A stretch of 32,509 nucleotides of DNA from an uncultured Pelagibacteraceae bacterium (GTDB lineage: Bacteria > Pseudomonadota > Alphaproteobacteria > Pelagibacterales > Pelagibacteraceae), in contig CACICY010000007.1 of NCBI GenBank assembly GCA_902585265.1, positions 1-32,509 of the forward strand, written 5' to 3'. Of the stretch, positions 16,094 to 24,004 are shown one piece after another. Position numbers and translations under genes: made by a program. Every line of letters starts with the position of its first letter. Positions within the stretch are counted from its first letter, which is position 1. The notes under the pieces are model-generated. The model worked only from the letters and a program-made list of their open reading frames with translations, did not search any database and was not told the DNA's origin.

Positions 16094-17509
16094 TTAATTA
16101 TTTTGAATATCTTTAAATTTGGTAAACATTTCCTCAAATTCAAGCATTATGGTACCAGTTGGGCCGTGTCTTTGTTTGAGTATGAGTAGTTCGGCTAAAT
16201 GAGAAATTTCATTCATTTTTGCCTGCCATTCAGCATGTTCAACAGTTGCAGGTCTTGGCTCTTTATTTTTTAAATAATATGACTCTCTGAAGACAAACAT
16301 AACAACATCTGCATCTTGTTCTATTGATCCAGACTCTCTTAGATCTGAAAGTAAAGGTTTCTTATCATCTCTTTGTTCAACTGCCCTAGATAATTGAGAA
16401 AGTGCCAAAACAGGAACTGACAATTCTTTAGCTAGAGCTTTTAGACCTTGTGTTATTTCTGAAATTTCCTGAACTCTTCCATCTTTAAAGCTAGTTCCTT
16501 TCATTAACTGAATATAATCAACTACTATCATGTCAAGACCATGAACCCTTTTAATTCGTCTAGCTCTATTACTTAGAGCTGCAATTGAGATTGCTGGAGT
16601 TTCATCAATATACAAAGGTAGTTCAGCAATATCTTTTGAAGTTTCTATAAACTTATCAAATTGTTCTTCTGATATTTTCCCACGTCTTATGTCATTAGAT
16701 TTAATCCTTGATTGTTCAGCAAGAATCCTAGTGGATAATTGCTCAGAGGACATTTCTAAAGAAAAAAAAGCAATACAAGATTTTTCACCCTTGTCCTGAA
16801 TATTTTTTGCAGCATGAAATGCAATATTTGTAGCAAGAGCTGTTTTACCCATTGATGGTCTACCAGCAATTATTATTAAATCAGATTTATGCATACCTCC
16901 CAGTCTGTCGTCTAAATCTCTTAGTCCTGATGGCACACCTACAATTCCCTCTTCATTCTTATAAGCATTTGAAGCCATTTCAATAGTCTGTTTCATTGCC
17001 TCATCAAATTTAACTAGAGAAGAGCTGAAAGATCCTCCCTCAGCTAAATCAAATAAAGATTTTTCAAAACTCTCAATTATTTGTTTTCCATCATTGTTCA
17101 AATCATTAAGTTTGGCTGTATCGATTATATTGTCGGAAATTTTTATGAGTTCTCTCTTTACGTATAAATCATAAATCAATTTGGAGTATTCAATACTCTG
17201 TCTTGAGGATGTTGAAAACTTTGTAATTTTTACAAGGTATTCAGGAATATTAAGTTCATCTTTTTCATTTTCAAAATAATTTTTTAAAGTAATTGGATTT
17301 GCTAACATTCCTTTAGAAATTAATTTATCAATAGCACCAAATATTTTTTGGTGCATTGGATCATAGAAATTTTCACTCTTAATTAATAAACTAATTTCAT
17401 CAAATGTTTCATTGGCAAGCAAAATTGATCCTATGACTGACTGTTCAGCCTCAATATTATTAGGAAGTTCGTCTAATTTATTTGTAACTATATTTAAAGA
17501 TTGGGCCAC
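16094..17509 (-). CDS. dnaB: Replicative DNA helicase DnaB
   Basis: A 471-residue hexameric helicase that unwinds DNA at the replication fork. The start codon is GTG at 17509. The N-terminal primase-interacting domain runs from ELPNNIEAEQSVIGSILL to about residue 115. The RecA-like ATPase domain has Walker A GRPSMGKT at 216-223, FSLEMSSEQLSTRILAEQ, Walker B-like MIVVDYIQLM, and LSQLSRAVEQR. Length and motifs are ordinary and no intein is present. It lies 68 bases downstream of rplI, following the rpsF-rpsR-rplI-dnaB order seen in many bacteria. Confidence 0.97.
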   Translation of the reverse strand: MAQSLNIVTNKLDELPNNIEAEQSVIGSILLANETFDEISLLIKSENFYDPMHQKIFGAIDKLISKGMLANPITLKNYFENEKDELNIPEYLVKITKFSTSSRQSIEYSKLIYDLYVKRELIKISDNIIDTAKLNDLNNDGKQIIESFEKSLFDLAEGGSFSSSLVKFDEAMKQTIEMASNAYKNEEGIVGVPSGLRDLDDRLGGMHKSDLIIIAGRPSMGKTALATNIAFHAAKNIQDKGEKSCIAFFSLEMSSEQLSTRILAEQSRIKSNDIRRGKISEEQFDKFIETSKDIAELPLYIDETPAISIAALSNRARRIKRVHGLDMIVVDYIQLMKGTSFKDGRVQEISEITQGLKALAKELSVPVLALSQLSRAVEQRDDKKPLLSDLRESGSIEQDADVVMFVFRESYYLKNKEPRPATVEHAEWQAKMNEISHLAELLILKQRHGPTGTIMLEFEEMFTKFKDIQNN

Positions 17510-17577
17510 TTATAATTTTTTACAACATAAATTAGTAAATACAAATATTTAATAATCTTGGGGAAAATTATGTATAA

Positions 17578-18036
17578 TTATTTTATTTCTTCTTGAACTA
17601 CGGTTTTTATTACAATCTGAGTTTGTACTTCAGGGTGTAAGTTAATAATTACCTTAAATTCACCAATTGACTTAATCTCTTGAGAGGGTTGAATTAGTGA
17701 AGGGTTAATTTTTACGTTGTCTGTCTCCTCCAAAACTTTTGAAATTTCTGTGGGTTTAACAGACCCGTAAAGCTCTTTATTTTCAGTACTAAGCTTATTT
17801 ATTTTATATTGCTTATTTTTAATTTTTTCATTTATTAACTTAGCCTCATTTTTTTTCTCTTGATCTTTCTTGCTAAGTTCCAGTTTAATTTTTTCAACTT
17901 CTTTTATATTTTCTTTAGAAGCGAAAAGTGCTTTTTTTTTGGATATAAGAAAATTTCTTGCAAAACCTCTCTTAACATCAATTATCTCACCAATTGATCC
18001 AACTTTCCTAACATTTTCAAGCAAAATAACTTTCAT
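17578..18036 (-). CDS. rplI: 50S ribosomal protein L9
   Basis: A 152-residue protein with the L9 N-terminal signature MKVILLENVRKVGSIGEIID then VKRGFARNFLISKKKA, the long charged linking helix (residues about 40-75) and the C-terminal domain starting near YKINKLSTENKELYGSV. It binds 23S rRNA near the L1 stalk. One base separates its ATG from the rpsR stop, so the two are coupled. Nothing unusual apart from strong Lys/Asn/Ile bias. Confidence 0.96.
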   Translation of the reverse strand: MKVILLENVRKVGSIGEIIDVKRGFARNFLISKKKALFASKENIKEVEKIKLELSKKDQEKKNEAKLINEKIKNKQYKINKLSTENKELYGSVKPTEISKVLEETDNVKINPSLIQPSQEIKSIGEFKVIINLHPEVQTQIVIKTVVQEEIK

Positions 18037-18037
18037 T

Positions 18038-18307
18038 CTATAATAACGCTAAATTTCTAGCTCTCTTAATGGACAATGATAACTCTCTTTGTTTTTTTTG
18101 ACTTACTGAAGTTATTCTTGATGGTAGTATCTTCCCATTTTCAGAAATATATCTTTTCAACAGTTTTATGTTCTTGTAATCAACAGCTGGTGCTCCTTTT
18201 CCTGAGAGAGGGCATTTTTTTTTAAATTTATATTTTTGATTTTGAAAAATACTAAGTTTAGCAAAATTACTTTGTTTATTTTTTTTTTTATTATTTCTTT
18301 TTTTCAT
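18038..18307 (-). CDS. rpsR: 30S ribosomal protein S18
   Basis: An 89-residue protein whose core starts [18 protein letters not shown] and includes [20 protein letters not shown] and the closing [19 protein letters not shown], which are diagnostic of S18. S18 pairs with S6 on 16S rRNA. The N-terminus carries an extra Lys/Asn-rich stretch of some 20 residues, longer than the enterobacterial protein (about 75 residues). It lies eight bases after rpsF. Confidence 0.96.
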   Translation of the reverse strand: MKKRNNKKKNKQSNFAKLSIFQNQKYKFKKKCPLSGKGAPAVDYKNIKLLKRYISENGKILPSRITSVSQKKQRELSLSIKRARNLALL

Positions 18308-18315
18308 AAGATCAA

Positions 18316-18657
18316 TTAACTAGAAATCTCTTTCTCTTCATTTTTCTTAAAATATTCAGTTGAAAGATCAAATTTTTTTACTTTTACCGTTAAATATCTT
18401 AATAAATTTTTATCGATTTTCTCATTTTTTTCTAATTCAGTAATTATTTTTCCATCTGCCTTTATTTTAAAATGAATATAATTACCTTTTTTATTTTTTT
18501 TTATTAAATAAGATAAACTCATTAATCCCCAATTTTCTAATTTAACTATATCGCCATCATTATTCTCTACAATTTTTGAATATTTTTCTTTTATTTGTTT
18601 TAATTGTGAAGGACTTACGTCTTGCCTTGCTATAATTGTATGCTCGTATAAGTTCAT
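18316..18657 (-). CDS. rpsF: 30S ribosomal protein S6
   Basis: A 113-residue protein with S6 wording: [20 protein letters not shown] at the start, [20 protein letters not shown] in the middle and a [15 protein letters not shown] end. It forms a dimer with S18 in the small-subunit platform. It is the first gene of the minus-strand rpsF-rpsR-rplI run and is divergent from fabD over an 84-base gap that holds paired promoter-like boxes. I could not convincingly draw the S6:S18 leader hairpin in this short gap. Confidence 0.95.
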   Translation of the reverse strand: MNLYEHTIIARQDVSPSQLKQIKEKYSKIVENNDGDIVKLENWGLMSLSYLIKKNKKGNYIHFKIKADGKIITELEKNEKIDKNLLRYLTVKVKKFDLSTEYFKKNEEKEISS

Positions 18658-18667
18658 AATAATTCTT

Positions 18668-18717
18668 TTAAAAAAAAGAGGATATACTATTATAATTTTT
18701 TAATTACAATATAAAAA
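18668..18717. promoter_or_regulatory. Candidate bidirectional promoter rpsF/fabD
   Basis: The 8-base palindrome attataat at 18689-18696 presents a perfect TATAAT on both strands (plus 18691-18696, minus 18694-18689). For fabD a TTAAAA at 18668-18673 lies 17 bases upstream (4/6 to TTGACA). For rpsF the position 17 bases upstream on the minus strand reads TTTTTA (3/6). An alternative rpsF box pair is TTGTAA (18709-18704) with TATATC (18686-18681). Symmetric -10 elements are a known source of divergent transcription. AT-richness lowers confidence. Confidence 0.4.
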
Positions 18718-18741
18718 ATAAGGTTTTTACTTATATTTTCT

Positions 18742-19668
18742 ATGTTTTCTGTTTTATTTCCAGGTCAAGGTTCACAATCAGTTGGAATGGCTAAAGAATT
18801 ACATAATAATTTTGATTATGTAAAAAAACTATTTGATGAAGCCGAGGATACACTAAATGTATCGATGAGAAAATTGATTTTTGAAGGGCCAAAAGAATTA
18901 TTGGATCAGACTGAAAATACACAACCTGCAATATTTTTAGTTAGTTACTCAATTTTCAATGTAATAAAAAATGAAACAACATTTGATGTCAATAAAGCTA
19001 ATTTTTTTGCAGGACATTCTTTAGGTGAATATTCAGCTCTAGCTTGCGCAGGTGTAATAAATTTTAAACAAACAATTCAACTTCTAAAAATTAGAGGCAA
19101 TGCAATGCAAAATGCGGTGCCTAGAAATAAAGGAGGAATGGTAGCAGTTTTAGGTGTAGAAATTAAAAAAATTGAGGAAATAATTGAAAATAAAAATAGT
19201 AATTATAGTTGTTTTTTAGCTAATGATAACTCAGATGGTCAAGTGGTAGTCAGCGGAAAAATTGAAGATATTGAAAATTTTATAATTGAATTAAAAAAAC
19301 TAAATATAAAAAATATTAAATTACCAGTCTCCGCACCATTTCATTGCCCTCTAATGAAGTCAGCAACAAATATAATGAGTAATGAATTAAGTAAAATCAA
19401 TTTTTCTGCTCCTAAAAATATGATCGTTTCAAATGTTACAGCAGAACCATCAAATGATCCTGAAAAAATAAGAGATCTTTTAATTAAGCAGATTGAAAAA
19501 CCAGTACGTTGGAGAGAAAGTGTAATAAATATGATAAAACAAGGAAATAAAAAATTTATTGAAATTGGTCCTGGTAAAGTATTATCAGGACTTATAAAAA
19601 GAATTGATAGAAATGTTGAATTAATTCAAGTAAATAATATTGATGACCTTAATAATCTTAGAAACTAA
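18742..19668 (+). CDS. fabD: Malonyl-CoA:ACP transacylase
   Basis: A 308-residue enzyme that moves malonyl groups from CoA to acyl carrier protein, feeding fatty-acid elongation. Motifs: FPGQGSQSVGMAKEL at residues 6-20, the nucleophile Ser93 in GHSLGEYSAL, Arg118 in KIRGN, and the catalytic His201 in VSAPFHCPLM; the C-terminal EIGPGKVLSGLIKRI is also typical. The start ATG lacks a clear ribosome site, which is common here. It opens the plus-strand group fabD-fabG-acpP-gmk; its stop overlaps the fabG start by one base (TAATG). Confidence 0.96.
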   Translation: MFSVLFPGQGSQSVGMAKELHNNFDYVKKLFDEAEDTLNVSMRKLIFEGPKELLDQTENTQPAIFLVSYSIFNVIKNETTFDVNKANFFAGHSLGEYSALACAGVINFKQTIQLLKIRGNAMQNAVPRNKGGMVAVLGVEIKKIEEIIENKNSNYSCFLANDNSDGQVVVSGKIEDIENFIIELKKLNIKNIKLPVSAPFHCPLMKSATNIMSNELSKINFSAPKNMIVSNVTAEPSNDPEKIRDLLIKQIEKPVRWRESVINMIKQGNKKFIEIGPGKVLSGLIKRIDRNVELIQVNNIDDLNNLRN

Positions 19669-20405
19669 TGATTGATTTAAAAAATTTAAATATAATTTTA
19701 ACTGGTGGTACAGGAGTTATTGGGAATGCTATTATTGATAAATTGATATCTGCAGGAGCACACGTTATTGCAACAGGAACAAACGAAGAAAAATTAAAAG
19801 TAATTCAAGATAAGTACAAAGAATTAGATGTAATGAAGTTTAATTTGTCTGATCATCGAGGTATAGATAAATTTGTTGAAGATTGTAGTAAAAATTTTTC
19901 AAATAAAATTGACGTTTTAATTAATAATGCTGGTATTACCCAAGATAATTTATCTTTAAGAATGAAAGAAGATGAATGGAAAAATGTAATCGATATAAAT
20001 CTAACTTCAACATTTTTGATTACTAAAAGTGTTTTAAAAAAAATGCTAAAATTGAAAAATGGAAAGATAATAAATGTTACATCTGTAGTGGGACATACAG
20101 GCAATATTGGTCAAGCAAATTACGCAGCATCAAAAGCAGGTATTGTAGCAATGTCAAAAAGTCTGGCTCTTGAATACGGAAAAAAAAATATCACTGTAAA
20201 TTGTGTATCTCCAGGCTTTATAGTCTCAAATATGACAGCTAAAATCAGTGATGAACATACAGAATTAATGAAATCCAGGATATCACTGAACAAATTTGGT
20301 AATCCTGAGGACGTTGCAAATTCAATTGCTTTTCTAAGTTCTAATTTATCAGATTATATTACAGGTGAAACAATACATGTAAATGGAGGCATGTATTTTA
20401 GTTGA
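19668..20405 (+). CDS. fabG: 3-oxoacyl-ACP reductase
   Basis: A 245-residue short-chain dehydrogenase that reduces beta-ketoacyl-ACP with NADPH. The cofactor motif is TGGTGVIGNAI at residues 12-22, followed by NNAGIT at 86-91, Asn111 and the catalytic Ser139, Tyr152 and Lys156 in INVTSVVGHTGNIGQANYAA then SKAG. The C-terminal DYITGETIHVNGGMY is diagnostic for FabG rather than a generic dehydrogenase. Translational coupling to fabD by one-base overlap. Its TGA stop lies inside a consensus-like -35 box that may serve acpP. Confidence 0.96.
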   Translation: MIDLKNLNIILTGGTGVIGNAIIDKLISAGAHVIATGTNEEKLKVIQDKYKELDVMKFNLSDHRGIDKFVEDCSKNFSNKIDVLINNAGITQDNLSLRMKEDEWKNVIDINLTSTFLITKSVLKKMLKLKNGKIINVTSVVGHTGNIGQANYAASKAGIVAMSKSLALEYGKKNITVNCVSPGFIVSNMTAKISDEHTELMKSRISLNKFGNPEDVANSIAFLSSNLSDYITGETIHVNGGMYFS

Positions 20406-20429
20406 CAAAATTAATAAAATATTTATTAA
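20402..20429 (+). promoter_or_regulatory. Candidate acpP promoter overlapping the fabG stop
   Basis: TTGACA at 20402-20407 is a perfect -35 consensus; its TGA is the fabG stop codon. Sixteen bases later TATTAA (20424-20429) is a 4/6 match to the -10 box. Transcription from about 20436 would leave a leader of some 16 bases before the acpP ATG. A self-complementary stretch TTAATAAA-ATA-TTTATTAA (20411-20429) lies within it. A dedicated promoter for the abundant carrier protein is plausible. Confidence 0.4.
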
Positions 20430-20440
20430 CAAATTAACTT

Positions 20441-20446
20441 AAAGGA
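20441..20446 (+). promoter_or_regulatory. Ribosome binding site of acpP
   Basis: AAAGGA lies five bases before ATG 20452. It is one of the clearer Shine-Dalgarno-like sites in the window, where most genes show none, consistent with strong translation of acpP. Confidence 0.6.
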
Positions 20447-20451
20447 ACAAA

Positions 20452-20691
20452 ATGTCAGATGATATTTCAAGCAAAGTAAAAAAAATAGTTGCAGATCACT
20501 TGGGTATTGATGAGTCAAAGGTAAACGAAGAATCAAGTTTTATTGATGATTTAGGTGCGGATAGTTTAGATACAGTTGAGCTAGTTATGGCTTTTGAAGA
20601 GGAATTTGGATCTGAAATTTCCGATAGTGATGCCGAGAAAATTTTAACTGTAGGTGATGCTGTTAAATTTATAGAAAATAAAGCAAACTAA
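20452..20691 (+). CDS. acpP: Acyl carrier protein
   Basis: A 79-residue acidic protein with the phosphopantetheine site at Ser38 in [20 protein letters not shown], and the family ending [13 protein letters not shown]. It carries growing acyl chains for fatty-acid and lipid A synthesis. It follows fabG by 46 bases with its own promoter-like and ribosome-binding sequences. In many proteobacteria fabF follows acpP directly; here gmk follows after 13 bases instead. Confidence 0.97.
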   Translation: MSDDISSKVKKIVADHLGIDESKVNEESSFIDDLGADSLDTVELVMAFEEEFGSEISDSDAEKILTVGDAVKFIENKAN

Positions 20692-20704
20692 AGTTTTTAC
20701 TTAA

Positions 20705-21340
20705 ATGGCCGAAAAAAAAGCAGGGATAATTGTAATATTATCCTCTCCTTCGGGCGCAGGAAAAACTACATTAGTAAAAAAAATTTCTACAAGAAAAAAA
20801 TATAAAATTTCTATTTCTCACACAACTAGAAAACCTAGAGCTAACGAAAAAAATGGTAAAGATTATTATTTTATAAATAGCTCAAAATTTAAAAAACTAA
20901 TAAAAGAAAAAAAATTTTTAGAATATGCTAAAGTTTTCAAAAATTATTATGGTTCACTAAAAAAGAATGTAATTACAAAATTAACAAATGGTGAAGACGT
21001 AATTTTTGATATTGATTGGCAAGGAACAAAGCAAATAAAAAATAAAAAATTAAATTATAAAATTATAACTATATTTATTTTGCCACCCTCTAAAAAAGAA
21101 TTATATGTAAGATTATTAAAAAGAGAAAAAAAAGATAAAAAAATTGCCTCTGAAAGAATGAAGCAATTCAAAGACGATGTTATGCATTGGATAGATTACG
21201 ACTATACAGTTATTAATGATAAAGTTGAGAGATGCTATAAACAAATAATTAGTTTTATAAGAAATAAGAAGTTAAAAAAAAGAAACATTAAATATGATAA
21301 GAGATTTATTAAAGATCATATCCAAAAATTAGTCAGTTAG
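20705..21340 (+). CDS. gmk: Guanylate kinase
   Basis: A 211-residue kinase that phosphorylates GMP to GDP with ATP. The P-loop [11 protein letters not shown] spans residues 13-23. GMP-binding wording follows: [20 protein letters not shown] and [16 protein letters not shown], then [14 protein letters not shown]. The C-terminal lid region is very Lys-rich. Its last codons overlap the 3' end of rsmA, which is on the opposite strand, by 12 bases. gmk near rsmA and the lipid genes is common in alphaproteobacteria. Confidence 0.96.
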   Translation: MAEKKAGIIVILSSPSGAGKTTLVKKISTRKKYKISISHTTRKPRANEKNGKDYYFINSSKFKKLIKEKKFLEYAKVFKNYYGSLKKNVITKLTNGEDVIFDIDWQGTKQIKNKKLNYKIITIFILPPSKKELYVRLLKREKKDKKIASERMKQFKDDVMHWIDYDYTVINDKVERCYKQIISFIRNKKLKKRNIKYDKRFIKDHIQKLVS

Positions 21341-22120
21341 ATTTTCATAAATTTCACATATTTTATAATAAGTTAAATTATCTAAATTTTGAGGTCTTAA
21401 ATTTAAATCTAGAGATAATTTGTTAGTAATATCCTCGTGGTTGCCAAATAAAAATTTTAGTGGTTTTTTAATCATCTTTCTTCTTTGACTAAAAAAAACA
21501 TTAGTTATATGTTCCAAATTCTTTACATTTTTAATTTTATAAAATTTTTTTTTAGGCACCATAGTTAACAATGTACTTTTTACTTTTGGTGATGGTTTAA
21601 AGCTATTAGGCTCTATATCAATTATTTTTTCAATTTCCATTTTCCAGTTTGATAATATTGATAGTCTCCCATAATTCTTAGTATTTGTGTCAGCTATTAT
21701 CCGGTCAGCTACCTCTTTTTGAAACATTAGAATAAATTTTTTACAAAATTGTTCTAGATTAGAAATTTTTATCCACTTTGCTAAAATCTGAGTAGAAATA
21801 TTATAGGGCAAATTACCAAATATAATTAATTTACTCTTTTCAAATTTTTTGTATGAAAATTTCATCATATCATCATTAATTATATTAATTTTTTCACCAT
21901 ACTTGTCATTTAAAATGTTAACTAATCTCTGATCTTTTTCAATGACTGTAAAATACTTAGGTTTTTTTTTTAATATTGAATGCGTTAGAGCTCCTGCACC
22001 TGGACCAACTTCTAATACTTCATCTTTGCTATCAATATTAGCAATGTTAGTAATTATATCTATAACCTTCTCATCAATTAAAAAATTTTGACCTAAATTT
22101 TTTTTGGTAGCAAAACTCAT
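21329..22120 (-). CDS. rsmA: 16S rRNA dimethyladenosine transferase
   Basis: A 263-residue SAM-dependent methyltransferase (KsgA) that dimethylates two adjacent adenosines near the 3' end of 16S rRNA during ribosome assembly. The start [16 protein letters not shown] is diagnostic; SAM binding uses [12 protein letters not shown], and the catalytic motif is [24 protein letters not shown] and [13 protein letters not shown] mark the C-terminal domain. It is the last gene of the lptF-to-rsmA run, overlaps pdxA by four bases (ATGA) and converges on gmk. The order lptD-surA-pdxA-rsmA is the same as in E. coli. Confidence 0.96.
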   Translation of the reverse strand: MSFATKKNLGQNFLIDEKVIDIITNIANIDSKDEVLEVGPGAGALTHSILKKKPKYFTVIEKDQRLVNILNDKYGEKINIINDDMMKFSYKKFEKSKLIIFGNLPYNISTQILAKWIKISNLEQFCKKFILMFQKEVADRIIADTNTKNYGRLSILSNWKMEIEKIIDIEPNSFKPSPKVKSTLLTMVPKKKFYKIKNVKNLEHITNVFFSQRRKMIKKPLKFLFGNHEDITNKLSLDLNLRPQNLDNLTYYKICEIYENLTD

Positions 22121-23082
22121 TTAATTTTATTAAGGAAATCTAAAGCATAAAAAATTGAGGTTGGGTCTGATTTATTTTTACCAATCATTTCATAATTTGG
22201 ACCGTGATCAGGTGTTACTTTAATAAATGGTAATCCAATTGTTATATTGATGGCTTTAAATTTAAAAAGAGTTTTGATTGGTGTTAAGACTTGGTCGTGA
22301 TACATACCGATCACAACATCAAATTTTTTTATATTCTTTTTTAAAAAAAAAGTATCTGCTGGGAAAGGACCAAATACTTTAATTTTTTTTTTAACTAAAT
22401 ATTTAATTGCTGGAGAAATTTCAACTGTTTCCTCACTTTTTTCTGCAATTGACTCACAATGCGGATTTAGGCCTAAAATAGCAATCTTTGGTTCCCTTTT
22501 AAGTTTAGATTTATAAAACTCATTAATTTTAATTGCTGTATTAATAATCTTGTTTTTTTTGATATTTCTAGCAACATCTTTGATTGGAATATGAGTAGTT
22601 AGCGGTGTTACTGCAAGATTCTTATTATAAATTAACATTACCTGATTTTTACTTTTTGTTTTAAAACCAATATATTCTGTAATTCCAGGAAATTTTTTTT
22701 TTAAAAAATGTGTTTTCGATACAGGTCCATTTATTAATTTATTTAAGTTATATAATTTTAATAATTTTAGTCCGATACTAAAACTTTTTTCTATATATTT
22801 ATTTGAAGAACTTGTGATTTTTGTGAAAGTTTTTTTAAATTTGAATTTTACATTAATTATATTAATTATTTTTTTTTTTGCTTTTTTAATATCTGAAATT
22901 TCGTTTATCAAAAAATTATATTTCAATTTTTTCATTTGCTTTTTAAATAATTTATTATTTCCAATTAAAACTATCGTATGTTTGTTTTTCTTAAAGTTTT
23001 TAGATTTAAAATATTTAAATAATAGTTCAGAAAATGTACTATTAGGCTCACCCAGTATTATTAAAATAATATTATAATTCAT
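22117..23082 (-). CDS. pdxA: PdxA, divergent 4-hydroxythreonine-4-phosphate dehydrogenase
   Basis: A 321-residue member of the PdxA family, which oxidises 4-phosphohydroxy-threonine in vitamin B6 synthesis. The metal-binding histidines are present: H164 in LTTHIPIKDV, H208 in LGLNPHCES and H262 in GMYHDQVLTPIK; GPVSKTHF (119-126), NITIGLPFIKVTPDHGPN and Lys270 also fit. Several usual features are altered. The N-terminal GDPAGIGPE signature is replaced by GEPNSTFSE (11-19), the GHTE motif reads GITE (133-136) so the substrate-contacting His is Ile134, and the Arg of FIRT is Lys288. The sequence is extremely Lys-rich. Position between surA and rsmA is the standard one, so identity by synteny is strong while normal activity is less certain. 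It overlaps surA by 11 bases. Confidence 0.85.
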   Translation of the reverse strand: MNYNIILIILGEPNSTFSELLFKYFKSKNFKKNKHTIVLIGNNKLFKKQMKKLKYNFLINEISDIKKAKKKIINIINVKFKFKKTFTKITSSSNKYIEKSFSIGLKLLKLYNLNKLINGPVSKTHFLKKKFPGITEYIGFKTKSKNQVMLIYNKNLAVTPLTTHIPIKDVARNIKKNKIINTAIKINEFYKSKLKREPKIAILGLNPHCESIAEKSEETVEISPAIKYLVKKKIKVFGPFPADTFFLKKNIKKFDVVIGMYHDQVLTPIKTLFKFKAINITIGLPFIKVTPDHGPNYEMIGKNKSDPTSIFYALDFLNKIK

Positions 23083-24004
23083 TTATTTGAATGTTCTTTT
23101 TAAGTCTTTTAAATAATATCATTGAAAAACTATTTAGTTGTCTGTTCATTTCTTTCTTGGCCAACTCCTCAACTTGTTTATCTATGTCAACTTCTTCTTT
23201 AAATTCTCTTTTATTATTAAGTTTTATAATTAAAAATCCATTGTTGATTTTTATTGGTTTTGTTACTTCATTATCATTTAACAGTATAATATTTTTCTTG
23301 ATAATTGCAGAAAGCTGTAATTCGTTCACCCAGCCAATTAATCCACCATTTTTTGAGGTATTAGATATACTATAAATATTTGCAGTATTTTCAAAACCAA
23401 TCTCATTAATGCTTTTTTCTAATTTAGATACAGTATCCTCTAATCTTTCGTTAATTGACTCGTTAAAAAAAATTTCTGATAAATTGTATTCATATTTTTT
23501 TTTTTTATTTGTAAATTGCTTTAAAACATTTTTCTTTAAGATCTCTTTATCGATGCGTAAATTATTTGCATATTTATTATAAATTAGTTGGTTCCATAAT
23601 GCCTCAACTTGTAATTTTTTTTTAAACACTTCATAATCTATATTTTGATTATTTAAAATTTGAATAAATTCATCTTTATTATTTATGTTTTTAACTTTTA
23701 GAAATTTTTTTTCAATTACATCTATTACGTTAGTTGTTTTGTTTAAATCATAAATTTTTTGTAATTCCTTTTTTTTAATTATCTCTGTGATTAAAGAATT
23801 TTTTGCAATATCATTTATTTTAGTTTGATTTAATTGATCTAATTTTGGATTGAGAAATAATAAGTATTTTTTTTCATTTTCTACATCAATATTTGTAATA
23901 ATTTCATTTTCAACTTTTACAATTATTTGGATTGAATTGGCATTCAAATATAAATTTGAATTAAAAAAAAATAATAAAATGAAAATCAATCTAAATTTAT
24001 ACAT
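23072..24004 (-). CDS. surA: SurA-like periplasmic chaperone/prolyl isomerase
   Basis: A 310-residue exported protein. The signal peptide covers about residues 1-22 (LIFILLFFFNSNLYLNA). The SurA N-terminal domain follows, with IVKVENEIITNIDVENEKKY and a long helical region. One parvulin-type domain is visible at about residues 172-265, with YNLSEIFF, NGGLIGWVNELQLSAII and NNGFLIIKLNNKRE. E. coli SurA has two parvulin domains; only one is present here, so the protein is shorter. SurA escorts outer-membrane barrels such as LptD, encoded directly upstream (stop and start codons abut as TAAATG). Identity rests on fold pattern and synteny. Confidence 0.85.
   Translation of the reverse strand: MYKFRLIFILLFFFNSNLYLNANSIQIIVKVENEIITNIDVENEKKYLLFLNPKLDQLNQTKINDIAKNSLITEIIKKKELQKIYDLNKTTNVIDVIEKKFLKVKNINNKDEFIQILNNQNIDYEVFKKKLQVEALWNQLIYNKYANNLRIDKEILKKNVLKQFTNKKKKYEYNLSEIFFNESINERLEDTVSKLEKSINEIGFENTANIYSISNTSKNGGLIGWVNELQLSAIIKKNIILLNDNEVTKPIKINNGFLIIKLNNKREFKEEVDIDKQVEELAKKEMNRQLNSFSMILFKRLKKNIQINEL

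Noticed and set aside
18658..18741. S6:S18 autoregulatory leader RNA before rpsF
   Set aside because: The 84-base gap is nearly pure A/T and I could not draw the conserved hairpin with its CCG bulge.
22814..23077. Hydrophobic plus-strand frame opposite pdxA
   Set aside because: Antisense translation of Lys/Asn-rich codons gives Phe/Ile/Leu runs that mimic membrane proteins. No independent support.
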